DNA from: Deltaproteobacteria bacterium
Lineage (GTDB): Bacteria > Myxococcota_A > Polyangia > JAAYKL01
Reading direction: 5' to 3'
Assembly (NCBI GenBank): GCA_016935665.1
Contig: JAFGQN010000012.1
Span: 1 to 42,954, forward strand
Length of the DNA stretch: 42,954 nt
Each line of letters begins with the position of its first letter. Within the stretch, counting starts at the first letter, position 1. Under the pieces are notes generated by a model. That model did no database searches, was not told the DNA's origin, and worked only from the letters and a program-made list of their open reading frames with translations. Below, piece by piece: positions 16,240 to 25,515 of the stretch. A program made the translations under genes and the position numbers.

Positions 16240-16752
16240 ATGAGTACGGAAATTATGTATCCAAATGGTAAACATATCGGGAAATCGGACAGCTTGAGAC
16301 CTCCAACCATTGCCATCATTGATGACGATGCAGATTTGACCCGAGCGATTTCCAGAGTGTTGCGCGCCAACTACAAGTGCGTGGTCAATGGTTTTAAATC
16401 TGTTGAGGATTTTCTTTTGGCGGTCGATCAGTCTCAAAGGGGTGATTCTGCTGCAGATATTGCCGATCTGATTCTGCTCGATTTTCACCTGCCGGGAAAA
16501 AATGGGCCCGTGCTCATATCTGAGCTGGAACGACGGCGTTCGACGTTGCTGAACCACAGTCGAATCATGGGAATTACCGCCGATAATCAGCCTGTGGTGT
16601 ATGCCGGATTTCGGGATGCGGGGATAGAAGAAGTGTTGCTCAAGCCATTGCAGCAAATTGATTTTGGCCATATCGCCGAGCGCGCATACCGCATCAGTGG
16701 CAACCTCGACAGCACACCTCCCAGACCCTCTATTTTCAAAGGAACGATATAA
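16240..16752 (+). CDS. Single-domain response regulator (REC)
   Basis: This 170-residue protein is a REC domain with short tails. It has the acidic cluster IIDDDAD (about 27-31), phosphoacceptor Asp 81 in LILLDFHLPGKNG, a switch Thr in GITAD (about 113), and Lys 135 in LLKPL. No DNA-binding or enzymatic output follows, so it probably works by binding a partner. ATG 16240 has GGAG seven bases upstream and was preferred to the in-frame ATG at 16138, which would add 34 uncharacteristic residues. It is divergent from the PilZ-like gene; the two could share a control region of about 200 bp. Confidence 0.86.
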   Translation: MSTEIMYPNGKHIGKSDSLRPPTIAIIDDDADLTRAISRVLRANYKCVVNGFKSVEDFLLAVDQSQRGDSAADIADLILLDFHLPGKNGPVLISELERRRSTLLNHSRIMGITADNQPVVYAGFRDAGIEEVLLKPLQQIDFGHIAERAYRISGNLDSTPPRPSIFKGTI

Positions 16753-16878
16753 TTTTCCGATGACATACATGGCCTGCAATCGGGTCATTACCGGCTGGGT
16801 TCCGTTATGGGTAAAAAAAAAGATTCTCGGCCCGTTTTTTCGCTTTCTCTCCCTGTACTTCATCTGTAAACTGCGCGC

Positions 16879-17445
16879 ATGAATTCGGTGACTCAAGTGA
16901 CACAATCTCATCAGCATAAGAATTTTGGTTCAGGACCTGTCCAAAAATCTCCGTTTAAACGCCTTAGTTCGAAAGTATGGGAAATCTTCAAAGAGCAGGA
17001 TCCGCCCCATAAAATCGCACTGGGTCTGGCCCTGGGAATTTTTGTGGGACTATTGCCCATTATGGGAATTCAGATGGCGGTGGTATCCATGTTCGCTCTG
17101 CCATTGCGTGGAAATTTGAAAGCGGCCCTTGCGGGCGTCTGGATTAGCAATCCGGTCACATTTATTCCGCTCTACTGGGCCAACTATTTGTTTGGCACGC
17201 TGTTTTTTCCGGACAGAAAGGTGGGGTGGCACGAATTTGTTGGAGAGATGGCAGCGGCTTCCCAGTGGGATTGGACAGCTGTGAAGTCGAGCCTTTTAAG
17301 TCTTGTGAATATTGGGGCAGATGTGTTGATTCCGCTGTGGGCGGGCTCGGCTATTCTGGCGGTTGTTTTTGGGATACTTACCTATTTTCTGACGTTTCGG
17401 TGGGTTGTATTCTATCGGAAAAAACGAAGCCTGCCGCATCATTGA
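16879..17445 (+). CDS. DUF2062 integral membrane protein
   Basis: This 188-residue inner-membrane protein has the DUF2062 pattern. A first long hydrophobic hairpin carries the family signature GLALGIFVGLLPIMGIQM (about residues 48-65). A second segment holds WISNPVTFIPLYWANYLFG (about 88-108), and a C-terminal transmembrane region spans about 150-178, ending in a basic tail (YRKKRSLPHH). The family's biochemical function is unknown, although members often lie near glycosyltransferases and polysaccharide genes, as here. It ends 33 bp before the convergent galE. No clear ribosome site was seen directly before the ATG. Confidence 0.88.
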   Translation: MNSVTQVTQSHQHKNFGSGPVQKSPFKRLSSKVWEIFKEQDPPHKIALGLALGIFVGLLPIMGIQMAVVSMFALPLRGNLKAALAGVWISNPVTFIPLYWANYLFGTLFFPDRKVGWHEFVGEMAAASQWDWTAVKSSLLSLVNIGADVLIPLWAGSAILAVVFGILTYFLTFRWVVFYRKKRSLPHH

Positions 17446-17478
17446 CGAAACACGTTTATCCCAACTGAAACTTGAATT

Positions 17479-18459
17479 TCAAATATTGTTTTGTTTACAG
17501 TGCCACTTCCAGGCGCTGGCAAGTATTTCATCCAGCGATTTGGTAGGTTTCCAACCCAGTTCCTGCCTGGCCTTTGCTGACGACGCCACCAGAATCGGGG
17601 GATCTCCGGCGCGACGAGAGTGGACATCCCTTTGAATGGCGCGCCCGGTGACGTTCTCAGCTGCCAAAATGATTTCCTGCACCGAATAGCCCGTTCCTGT
17701 TCCCAGATTGTACGCATTTGACGGCGCACCCGCCAGCAGTGACTCCAGCGCCAGTATATGCGCCGAGGCGAGATCCTCCACATGAATGTAGTCTCTCAGG
17801 CATGTGCCGTCGGGCGTGTCGTAGTCGTCGCCAAAGATGAACAGCTTTTCCCTCTGCCCCCCGGCTGCCTGCATCACGATGGGAATGAGATGACTTTCGG
17901 GCGTGTGGGCTTCTCCAATTTCATTTTCAAAATCGGCCCCGCAGGCATTGAAATATCTTAAAAACATATGTCTGATGCCATTGGGTTCATTGCAGTCTGT
18001 GATGATTCTCTCCACCATGAGTTTGGACATGCCGTACGGGTTGATGGGCATTTGCGGGTGGTTTTCCGAAATGAGCCTGGTTTCTGGCACGCCATAAGTG
18101 GCGGCGGTGCTTGAAAACACAATATTCAAACAACCCGTGGTTATCATGCAGCGAACCAGATTCAGTGAGCCCGCCACATTATTGTAATAATAGGCGGACG
18201 GATCCTCAACAGATTCACCCACTTCGATACTGGCCGCAAAGTGCATCACTGCCTTTGGCTGATGTGTCAAAATGGCATCGCACAGCTTCTCGGTATCGTG
18301 CAAATCGCCCGTGATGAGTGGCCCCCACTTTACCGCCCATTCGTGTCCTTTGGAAAGGTTATCGTATGTTACCGGCAAAAATCCCCGATTGGAAAGCGCC
18401 TTGCATATGTGCGATCCAATATAGCCGGCACCTCCAGTAACCAGAATCTTATTGTTCAT
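17479..18459 (-). CDS. galE: UDP-glucose 4-epimerase
   Basis: This 326-residue short-chain dehydrogenase/reductase interconverts UDP-glucose and UDP-galactose with bound NAD. It shows the nucleotide-binding GGAGYIGSH near the N-terminus, the Ser-Thr site in SSTAATYG, and the catalytic YxxxK as YGMSK. Length and order match GalE. AGGGGA precedes the ATG, 12 bp after the kpsS stop, so it is probably the last gene of the kdsA-to-galE run. It would supply UDP-Gal (or UDP-GalNAc if it is bifunctional) for the capsule or O-antigen. Confidence 0.93.
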   Translation of the reverse strand: MNNKILVTGGAGYIGSHICKALSNRGFLPVTYDNLSKGHEWAVKWGPLITGDLHDTEKLCDAILTHQPKAVMHFAASIEVGESVEDPSAYYYNNVAGSLNLVRCMITTGCLNIVFSSTAATYGVPETRLISENHPQMPINPYGMSKLMVERIITDCNEPNGIRHMFLRYFNACGADFENEIGEAHTPESHLIPIVMQAAGGQREKLFIFGDDYDTPDGTCLRDYIHVEDLASAHILALESLLAGAPSNAYNLGTGTGYSVQEIILAAENVTGRAIQRDVHSRRAGDPPILVASSAKARQELGWKPTKSLDEILASAWKWHCKQNNI

Positions 18460-18471
18460 CTCATCCCCTGT

Positions 18472-19671
18472 CTATCGATGCCAGATGACACCTGTTGCAT
18501 TTTGTGTGTTGGTAAGGCGTTTGTAGAAGTTGCCATTGAACTGGTTATTGTGTTCCATCCATCCTCTAAAATGATTGTACAGAATCATATCGGGTTCTCC
18601 GGGATTCGTCCAGAATTCCTTCATCGTTCCCTGGTGCGTTAGCCCGGGAATGTTGTAGATGGAGCTGCCGAGCACTTTGACCGACGTCTGATGGTGGATG
18701 GAGGATATACCCACAGTGCTGTTCATGAGCACCGTTCCTCTGGCATGCTGCAACAGCGTGGGTAAATGCAGATCATGCACATACAGCACCCTGTCCTGCA
18801 TCTGATACCTGGCGGACAGATACCGGATGAGTTTCGTATAATCCCTGTACGGCCGGTCTGCCGGATGGTGCTTTACCACGAGCATGTTGTCCCTTGGGGC
18901 GTCGGTCGAAAATGAATGAAACACCTCTTCGATGCAATCCTCTATTTTTTCATACTTGGCGTGGTGAAACTGATAGTCGTTGTGCACCTGCAGCGGGAAT
19001 AAAAAATAGCGGTGAGACCATTTAGTGGTCAGCTCTTTCATGTATTTTTTTTCGGTGGCCGCAAAGTACAGTTTCCGGAAGTATCCCCTGACCCAGCACA
19101 TGGCGTGATGAAAAACGGAGGTCGTCCGATGGTGTACATAATGGGGATATCGCCATCTGGACAGTGCTGTGGACACATAATAAAGGGTTGTATACAGGGT
19201 ACCAATCCAGAAACTGCGTCCCACAGGTCTGATATCCTGTTTGGCCGTCATATTTTGAGAGATGTAAAACTCGGGATTCTTTGACATAAGCGAGTGTCCA
19301 TTGACACCGTCTTTTTCCAGTGTGACAAAATTGGGGCGCAAATAGCCTTCTTCAAACGAGTAGAATTCGATACCCATATCCGCAGCAACCGATTTGGCAC
19401 GAATATGATAGGGGCGACAATCTCCCAGCAGTGCGATTGTTGTGATTTTCCGTTCCTGAATTATCTTTTTTAAAGAGCAGGGCCAGTTGTACAGTGTGTC
19501 CCGGTACTTAATGACGTTTTTACCTTTAAAAAAAAAGTTATCCCCACCGCAAAAGTTAACTTTGGTGACTGTGGCTCCGTTGCGTTCAAGATCTTTGGCA
19601 AATCGCTTAAAAAATGGCCCAAGGGGGCCCTGCAGCAGTAATACTCTCTTATTCGCGAACCTACTTAACAT
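18472..19671 (-). CDS. kpsS: KpsS-type beta-Kdo transferase
   Basis: This 399-residue protein matches KpsS/LipB capsule-linker enzymes. KpsS adds the first beta-Kdo to lysophosphatidylglycerol on the inner face of the membrane, starting the poly-Kdo linker of group 2 capsules. Recognisable stretches are LLLQGPLGPFFKRFAKDLE, YSFEEGYLRPNFVTLE and LVVKHHPADRP; the last is the nucleotide-side HHP motif. The start overlaps the kpsC end by 11 bp, with AAAGGA upstream, so the two are coupled. Length agrees with the E. coli protein. Confidence 0.92.
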   Translation of the reverse strand: MLSRFANKRVLLLQGPLGPFFKRFAKDLERNGATVTKVNFCGGDNFFFKGKNVIKYRDTLYNWPCSLKKIIQERKITTIALLGDCRPYHIRAKSVAADMGIEFYSFEEGYLRPNFVTLEKDGVNGHSLMSKNPEFYISQNMTAKQDIRPVGRSFWIGTLYTTLYYVSTALSRWRYPHYVHHRTTSVFHHAMCWVRGYFRKLYFAATEKKYMKELTTKWSHRYFLFPLQVHNDYQFHHAKYEKIEDCIEEVFHSFSTDAPRDNMLVVKHHPADRPYRDYTKLIRYLSARYQMQDRVLYVHDLHLPTLLQHARGTVLMNSTVGISSIHHQTSVKVLGSSIYNIPGLTHQGTMKEFWTNPGEPDMILYNHFRGWMEHNNQFNGNFYKRLTNTQNATGVIWHR

Positions 19672-21733
19672 TTAGCATTCCTTTAAACAGATTCCCTACT
19701 CGCTTCAACCGGGCTGCAAGATTCCGCTTTTTTGATGGGGAAACTCTGTTTTGCATCTCTTCGGCGAGTGTCTGTACAATAAATTCCGGGGTAGTAAAAC
19801 ACTTGTTTTTCCAATTTATATATGTCGGATACAGGATTAATGTGGCACAAATCAGCTCCGAAAGCTGAAGTTGTCGTCCGCGACGGGGGTGCGGGTGTCT
19901 GTCCGTTGTCAATCCCCAGCCGGAATAGAACGGTTGTCCATAAGTGACAACGGATTTATTGCGCATGAGTGCTTCAAAGCCCACCAGTGACGTCATGGTG
20001 TGAATTTCATCCGCTTTTCGGATACACGCCGAGATGGATTCATCTTCAACAATAACATCGCAGTTTTGCGGGATGGTGCCGTAGACCGGCTTCCCTTTGC
20101 GATTCTGTGCCACCACATCCGGGTGTGGTTTGTAGGCAATAAATGCGTCCGGATTGGCTTTACGCGCTTCAGCCACCAGCGCTTCGTTGGTGCGAATATC
20201 CTGACAACCGCTGGCGATGGACGCATCGCTTTCCACCTGGCCTGGAACCAGGATGTTGGGCCTGTCTGTGGCAAACTGAATCGCGTCTTTAGTGGAGATG
20301 TTGTACTTGCTTAACCCCTTGTCTAGAATGGCCTGCTGGAGCAGTGTGGCACGCTCACGTTCCTCATCCGTAAACGCATGGGTGGACAGTAACATCTCGA
20401 GATCACTGGGAGGGCCTGGATCAAAATAAATGCCCTGTTTGTCCAGTACGAGGGACGCCGGGGCGGTGAAATCCGAGCCCAGTGAGGTGGACCGCAGAAA
20501 GCCATCTTCTATTCGCCAAACCGGAGTGCTGTCGGTTTTCAACTTTTCAATTTGCCGGCGTCCCCGGGCGCCCCAGCAGACAATAACGCTGTCATTTGAA
20601 AAACCCGCCTTGCGCGCGGCTCTCGCACTTCGGCAGAAGGTCACTCTGTTGGATGTGGAGGAAAGGAACTGTTTAATATGCCCCCGTTTCCATTTGGAAA
20701 ACCCAAAGCAGTAAAGGTCGCCGACCGCTGCCGCAAAATGCCGACGCTGCAACGCCAGATGCTCAATCACATCTTCGATTTCGCCGCTGCACTCATGGTC
20801 GGGATGCAGGTAGCGGGGATAGAGAATATATGCCGCAGCAAAAAGTTGCTGCATTGTGCGGATGCGCGTGCGACGTGGCACAACAACCCGGTCATCGGTC
20901 AAACCCCAGTTTGAATAGAATGGCGCGCCAAAGCAGGTTACCGGTTTTCCCAGCATCAACGCTTCGAACCCCATTTGAGATGTCATGGTGTAGACCCGGT
21001 CCATTTGTGTAAGCAGCGCGATGGGGTTGATATTTTCGGTAAGCACCAGGATGCGCTCGTCATGCATATTGATATTAAAGTTGGCCGCTTTCTTCCCCGC
21101 AACCACGTCCGGATGGATTTTTATAATGATACGGGCGTCTTGGTTTTCACTCAGGGCTGCATCCAGCATTCCCTGAAAACCGAATTCGTGCATCATGCCC
21201 TTTTTGAGCGACATATCATTGGCAGTCTGGTCGATGACCAGCACGTTCCGCGAATATGGGGTTGGCGGCAGAGGCGAGGCGGTTACCGGACTGTTGTTGT
21301 ATTTGGACAACTGATGGCGCCGGATTTTTTCAATACAACGTGCCGCTCGATTCAGCAGAGTGGGATCGTCCAATGCATCCGACGCATCGTTTAAAATGTG
21401 TTCCAGACTGGAGGGCGTCGTCGCATCGTAATAAACCCCCAGCTCATCGGTGATGATGGAGAGTGGGGGACTGCCATTTACTCCCAAATCGACGGAACGC
21501 AGGAAACCATCCTCCAATGCCACAAATGGAATCTGATGCGCTTCGGCATACTTTCTGGCTTTTGCCGTATTGGGTTTTTGGCCCCAGCCAACGATGCACT
21601 GAATATTGGCGGCGTCGGAAGCGGTGGGATGCAGTATAACGTCGTCCACGTTCAGCAATGCCGAAAGGTTGGCGATGGCGTGTATGCCACCGGAGAACGT
21701 CGCGGCGATTAAGGGTTGTCTGGCAGCAGTCAT
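19661..21733 (-). CDS. kpsC: KpsC-type dual beta-Kdo transferase
   Basis: This 690-residue enzyme extends the capsule poly-Kdo linker with alternating beta-2,4 and beta-2,7 bonds. Two homologous halves are visible: EDGFLRS occurs at residues 74-80 and again at 409-415. HPDV occurs at 207 and again as KPHPDV in the second half. Each half also has the TMTS-GFEAL pattern (TMTSQMGFEAL; TMTSLVGFEAL). That tandem layout is diagnostic of KpsC. The start overlaps the kdsB stop by 4 bp. It needs CMP-Kdo, supplied by the kds genes just upstream. Confidence 0.94.
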   Translation of the reverse strand: MTAARQPLIAATFSGGIHAIANLSALLNVDDVILHPTASDAANIQCIVGWGQKPNTAKARKYAEAHQIPFVALEDGFLRSVDLGVNGSPPLSIITDELGVYYDATTPSSLEHILNDASDALDDPTLLNRAARCIEKIRRHQLSKYNNSPVTASPLPPTPYSRNVLVIDQTANDMSLKKGMMHEFGFQGMLDAALSENQDARIIIKIHPDVVAGKKAANFNINMHDERILVLTENINPIALLTQMDRVYTMTSQMGFEALMLGKPVTCFGAPFYSNWGLTDDRVVVPRRTRIRTMQQLFAAAYILYPRYLHPDHECSGEIEDVIEHLALQRRHFAAAVGDLYCFGFSKWKRGHIKQFLSSTSNRVTFCRSARAARKAGFSNDSVIVCWGARGRRQIEKLKTDSTPVWRIEDGFLRSTSLGSDFTAPASLVLDKQGIYFDPGPPSDLEMLLSTHAFTDEERERATLLQQAILDKGLSKYNISTKDAIQFATDRPNILVPGQVESDASIASGCQDIRTNEALVAEARKANPDAFIAYKPHPDVVAQNRKGKPVYGTIPQNCDVIVEDESISACIRKADEIHTMTSLVGFEALMRNKSVVTYGQPFYSGWGLTTDRHPHPRRGRQLQLSELICATLILYPTYINWKNKCFTTPEFIVQTLAEEMQNRVSPSKKRNLAARLKRVGNLFKGMLNVK

Positions 21734-22506
21734 TGGAATTTCGACAGGCTGTTTTCGACCCGTTTCAGATCATCCATCGTATCAACACCGTGGCCTGGCG
21801 CCTCTGCGATGGTTGTGACGTGAATACCAATACCCATACTCATGGCGCGCAACTGCTCCAGCGATTCCAAAAGTTCAATGGAACTGGGCGGCGTGGTTGA
21901 AATCTGTTGAAGCGCACCCACTCTGTACGCGTAAAGTCCAAGGTGACGCAGGTACTGATGCGCAGTGCCGATTTCCTGGTTTACCAGGAGGTTGGAATCA
22001 AAAAGATCTCGGTTCCAGGGAATGGGAGCACGGCTGAAATAAAGCGCCATATTTTTGTTGTTGCAAATCACCTTGACCACGTTGGGGTTGAATAAATCCG
22101 CTGCAGAACCAATAGGGGTCGCCATGGTGGCAATCCCGGCCTCTGGGTGTTCGTGAAGCGCCAACGCCACCTGCTGAATCAACGTGGCGCCGATGCCCGG
22201 CTCGTCCCCCTGCAGGTTCACCACAACGGTATCCGGGGACCAGTTTTGGCGAGTGGCTACTTCGGCGATGCGATCTGTACCGGAGCGGTGTGCCGTAGAG
22301 GTCAGCATGGCGTTGCCGCCAAAACGTTCAATTTCAGCAACAATTCTCTCATCATCCGTGGCGGCGACGACTTCGGCCGCGCCTGCGGTGACGGCATTTT
22401 CATAAACGCGCTGAATCATACTCTTGCCGGCAATTTGCAGAAGCGGCTTCCCGGGCAATCTGCTCGAGCCGTATCTGGATGGAACAACAACTTTAAAAGT
22501 GTTCAT
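21730..22506 (-). CDS. kdsB: CMP-Kdo synthetase (KdsB/KpsU)
   Basis: This 258-residue nucleotidyltransferase joins CTP and Kdo to give CMP-Kdo. The N-terminus carries the family signature VVVPSRYGSSRLPGKPL, followed by VVNLQGDEPGI and a conserved GLYAYR stretch. The start ATG 22506 gives the normal length; an in-frame upstream start would add 26 unrelated residues. It overlaps kpsC by 4 bp and is 19 bp from kdsC. Because it lies inside a kps cluster it could be the capsule-dedicated paralogue usually called kpsU; sequence alone does not separate them. Confidence 0.93.
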   Translation of the reverse strand: MNTFKVVVPSRYGSSRLPGKPLLQIAGKSMIQRVYENAVTAGAAEVVAATDDERIVAEIERFGGNAMLTSTAHRSGTDRIAEVATRQNWSPDTVVVNLQGDEPGIGATLIQQVALALHEHPEAGIATMATPIGSAADLFNPNVVKVICNNKNMALYFSRAPIPWNRDLFDSNLLVNQEIGTAHQYLRHLGLYAYRVGALQQISTTPPSSIELLESLEQLRAMSMGIGIHVTTIAEAPGHGVDTMDDLKRVENSLSKFQ

Positions 22507-22525
22507 TTGATGTGTTTCCTTATCG

Positions 22526-23101
22526 TTAAGCCTTATCCAGACCGGATTTTCCCACGTGATGAGCGAGAAATCGGTTGTATGCATCTGTTACGTCTGTTCG
22601 CGCACCAATCAGTCCATCTGCGACTTCGCGTACGGCGCCCCTGCCTCCCAATTGGGAAACCGTCCATTTGGCTTCGTCCTTCACAGTGAAGTGAGCATCT
22701 CCAACGGCGATGGGGAGCGCGACGCGTCGCATGACCGGAAGGTCGAGAATATCATCTCCCACGTATGCGATGCGACTTTCATCGAACGACACTTTTTCAA
22801 GGAGCATCTCAAAGGCCGCAAGCTTGTTGTCGTACCCGGTATAAAAATGTTCAATGCGCAAATCCTGCATGCGTTTGGCGAGCGGGGGGCTTTGGCGCGC
22901 GGTGATGACGGCCACTTCGATATTGTTGCTCTGCATCAATCGAATGCCCAGTCCGTCTTTGGCGTTAAAATTCTTTACCCGTTCACCACTCTCGGTATAG
23001 GCCAGTGTGCCATCGGTGAGCACACCGTCCACATCGAGAATGACCAGCGAAATGGTCGCTGCGACGGCTTTGATATGATTTGGCATTGCCGCGGGATGCA
23101 T
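22526..23101 (-). CDS. kdsC: Kdo-8-phosphate phosphatase
   Basis: This 191-residue HAD-family phosphatase removes phosphate from Kdo-8-P. It has the nucleophile motif LDVDGVLTDG (D23, D25), the Thr/Ser motif VITARQS, and the metal-binding YVGDDILDLPVM. It has the short tetrameric C0-type HAD length expected for KdsC. The ATG directly abuts the kdsA stop (TAA then ATG), so it is translationally coupled. Confidence 0.93.
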   Translation of the reverse strand: MHPAAMPNHIKAVAATISLVILDVDGVLTDGTLAYTESGERVKNFNAKDGLGIRLMQSNNIEVAVITARQSPPLAKRMQDLRIEHFYTGYDNKLAAFEMLLEKVSFDESRIAYVGDDILDLPVMRRVALPIAVGDAHFTVKDEAKWTVSQLGGRGAVREVADGLIGARTDVTDAYNRFLAHHVGKSGLDKA

Positions 23102-23938
23102 TTAAATCGTCTCTTCCGCAAATGGCGTTGATTTCACCGCGTGGTCAATTTCGCGAAGTACCTTCAACAGTTCGGAAACGTTGTCCAGAGGCCACGAATT
23201 GGGACCGTCGCACAGGGCTTCGTCAGGATTGGGATGGATTTCCATAAAAATCCCGGACACGCCGGCGGCGATGGCGGCTCGGGCAATCACGGGTACCATT
23301 TGCCGTTTTCCTCCGGAGCATGTGCCCTGTCCGCCGGGCTCCTGGACAGAATGCGTCGCGTCAAACACAACGGGACAGCCTGTGTCGCGCATAATTGCCA
23401 GACCGCGCATGTCTGAGATGAGCGTGTTATACCCAAACGATGTGCCGCGATCGCATACCATCAGTTCCGAATTTCCGGCGTGTCGATATTTGGCCACCAC
23501 GTTTTGCATATCCCAGGGCGCCTGAAACTGACCTTTTTTAATGTTCACCGGTTTGCCCGCGCGGGCGACCCGCTCAATGAAACTGGTCTGCCGAACAAGG
23601 AACGCCGGGGTCTGAATGACGTCCACCACCTCTGCCACCTCATCCACGGGCGTGTCCTCGTGGACATCTGTGAGGACGGGCAACTCCAGTTCGGTTTGCA
23701 CTTTTTCCAGAATTTTCAATCCGGCGGCCATTCCCGGTCCGCGGAAAGCATTGGCGCTGGTGCGGTTGGCTTTGTCAAAGCTGGCTTTGAAAATATAAGG
23801 GATTTTCAATTCGATCGTGATTCGCTTTAACGCCTCGGCGGTGTGCATTACCAGCGATTCGCTCTCTATGACGCACGGTCCACCAATTAGAAAAAGTGGG
23901 GTTCGGTTGGTGAACGTGTGTTCTCGAATGGTTACCAT
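23102..23938 (-). CDS. kdsA: Kdo-8-phosphate synthase
   Basis: This 278-residue enzyme condenses phosphoenolpyruvate and arabinose 5-phosphate into Kdo-8-phosphate. Typical sequence is visible: [11 protein letters not shown], the substrate-site run [21 protein letters not shown] and [11 protein letters not shown]. The residue N in DKANR and C in GGPC do not by themselves decide between metal-dependent and metal-independent classes. It opens the kds-kps gene run, 137 bp after rmlD, and may have its own signal in that gap. No arabinose-5-P isomerase (kdsD/kpsF) is present in the window. Confidence 0.94.
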   Translation of the reverse strand: MVTIREHTFTNRTPLFLIGGPCVIESESLVMHTAEALKRITIELKIPYIFKASFDKANRTSANAFRGPGMAAGLKILEKVQTELELPVLTDVHEDTPVDEVAEVVDVIQTPAFLVRQTSFIERVARAGKPVNIKKGQFQAPWDMQNVVAKYRHAGNSELMVCDRGTSFGYNTLISDMRGLAIMRDTGCPVVFDATHSVQEPGGQGTCSGGKRQMVPVIARAAIAAGVSGIFMEIHPNPDEALCDGPNSWPLDNVSELLKVLREIDHAVKSTPFAEETI

Positions 23939-24002
23939 CTTCTGAATTAAAATCCTTCCATTGGCTCAAAAGTGCCGGGTCTACATCGTTTCTAAACGAC
24001 AA

Positions 24003-24037
24003 GAGTGAACGGTATACCCGAAAATGCGGTATCACTC
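24003..24037 (-). other. Possible stem-loop between rmlD and kdsA
   Basis: Between the two genes, GAGTG (24003-24007) pairs with CACTC (24033-24037), and inside it ATACC (24013-24017) pairs with GGTAT (24028-24032), with a bulge and a roughly 10-nt loop. It is not followed by a T-run on the minus strand, so it is a weak candidate for an internal processing or attenuation element. Confidence 0.25.
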
Positions 24038-24075
24038 AATCGTTCGTTCTGCACATTTTTCCTAAAAAAAAGGTG

Positions 24076-24948
24076 CTAACGCAGCGCCTGAGCCAATTGA
24101 ACGCGCCAGTCCGGCAAATGGATGCCAAAATCCGCTGTCAGCCGGTTGTTTGACAGGACGGAATACGCGGGCCGTTTCGCTGGCGTGGGGTAGTCGCTGG
24201 TGGGGATGGGCGTGGCTTTTTTGAGCGCAAATTCGGTGCGATTGGCAGAAAGCTCAAAAATCGCTTTGGCGAATTCGTACCACGACGTGACACCCTCGGC
24301 ACTCATGTGATATGTGCCGCTTTTTTCGATGGGGCGTGCAATGTGCTGGGCCAAAATCATCGCAGTGCTCTCCGCGATGGTTCTGCACCAGGTGGGTGCG
24401 CCAAACTGATCGTTCACTATTTTCAACTCTTCGCGCTCTTTGGCCAAACGCTGCATGGTCAGCAGAAAATTGGCGCCTCTGGTGCCATATACCCAGCACA
24501 ACCTGAATATCAAGTGTTTTGCCCCCGATTGTCGAACCGCTTCTTCGCCGGCCAGTTTGCTGCGTCCATATACAGACACCGGGTGTGGGGGGTCTGTTTC
24601 CTCATACGGCGTATCTTTGGTGCCATCAAATACATAGTCCGTCGAAAAATGGACCATCAACGCATTTCTCTTTGCGGCCAGTGTCCCCAGAATGCCAGGC
24701 GCGGTGGCGTTAATGGCAGCCGCTGTTTGTGCGTCGCTTTCAGCCTTATCCACAGCGGTATACGCGGCCGGGTTAACGATGATATCGGGGGATACCTCGG
24801 CCATCAGCCGTTCAATGGCGGCGGCATCGGTTAAATCGCAGTCCCCAATATCCACTGCGGTAACGTCTCCCAGCGGAGAAAGGGTGCGTTCCAGCTCAAA
24901 ACCAACCTGTCCATCTTTTCCGGTAAGCAATATACGAGGCAATGTCAT
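24076..24948 (-). CDS. rmlD: dTDP-4-dehydrorhamnose reductase
   Basis: This 290-residue NADPH-dependent reductase performs the last step to dTDP-L-rhamnose. It contains the Rossmann motif GKDGQVG at the N-terminus, the STDYVFDG signature, and catalytic YGRSK. AAAGGA precedes the ATG, which lies 3 bp beyond the rmlC stop. It ends the rmlBACD set. Also called rfbD. Confidence 0.95.
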   Translation of the reverse strand: MTLPRILLTGKDGQVGFELERTLSPLGDVTAVDIGDCDLTDAAAIERLMAEVSPDIIVNPAAYTAVDKAESDAQTAAAINATAPGILGTLAAKRNALMVHFSTDYVFDGTKDTPYEETDPPHPVSVYGRSKLAGEEAVRQSGAKHLIFRLCWVYGTRGANFLLTMQRLAKEREELKIVNDQFGAPTWCRTIAESTAMILAQHIARPIEKSGTYHMSAEGVTSWYEFAKAIFELSANRTEFALKKATPIPTSDYPTPAKRPAYSVLSNNRLTADFGIHLPDWRVQLAQALR

Positions 24949-24951
24949 TAC

Positions 24952-25515
24952 TTAATCCTTTGCAATATACAATGGAAGTTTGCCCTTTGGCATTTGCTTT
25001 AATGTTGGCGCGTTTGCGTCCTTTTCGGCCAGCAACGGTGCTTTTACCGGCCAATCGATGCCAATTTGGGGATCATCGAAGCGAACGCTGCCTTCAGATT
25101 GGGGAGAATAGTACGCCGTACATTTATAGGCAAACAAAGCCGTATCGCTCGTGACCACAAAGCCATGTGCAAAATCCGGGGGAACATAAAATTGACGCTT
25201 GTTTTCGCCCGAGAGGGTAACGCCCACCCATTGGCCGAATGTTGGCGAGCCCACCCTAATGTCCACCGCCACATCAAACACTTCGCCCTGCAGCACGTGG
25301 ACCAGTTTTCCCTGCGCGCCGGGGTTTTGAAAGTGCAGGCCGCGCAGCACCCCTTTTGCGGAATAAGAAACATTGTCCTGTACAAACTGTTCTGCGATGC
25401 CGGCGTCGGCATAACGTTCGTAACTGTAGGATTCCATGAAGAATCCCCGGTGGTCACCAAATACTTTGGGCTCGATAATCACGACACCGGGTAATTTTGT
25501 GTCGATAACATTCAT
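24952..25515 (-). CDS. rmlC: dTDP-4-dehydrorhamnose 3,5-epimerase
   Basis: This 187-residue cupin-fold epimerase acts on dTDP-4-keto-6-deoxyglucose. Signature runs are [26 protein letters not shown] and [18 protein letters not shown], with the catalytic His in LHFQ. It overlaps rmlA by 4 bp and precedes rmlD by 3 bp. Also called rfbC. Confidence 0.95.
   Translation of the reverse strand: MNVIDTKLPGVVIIEPKVFGDHRGFFMESYSYERYADAGIAEQFVQDNVSYSAKGVLRGLHFQNPGAQGKLVHVLQGEVFDVAVDIRVGSPTFGQWVGVTLSGENKRQFYVPPDFAHGFVVTSDTALFAYKCTAYYSPQSEGSVRFDDPQIGIDWPVKAPLLAEKDANAPTLKQMPKGKLPLYIAKD

Noticed and set aside
22556-23131. A 191-codon plus-strand open frame over kdsC
   Set aside because: It is antisense to a clear HAD phosphatase with all motifs.
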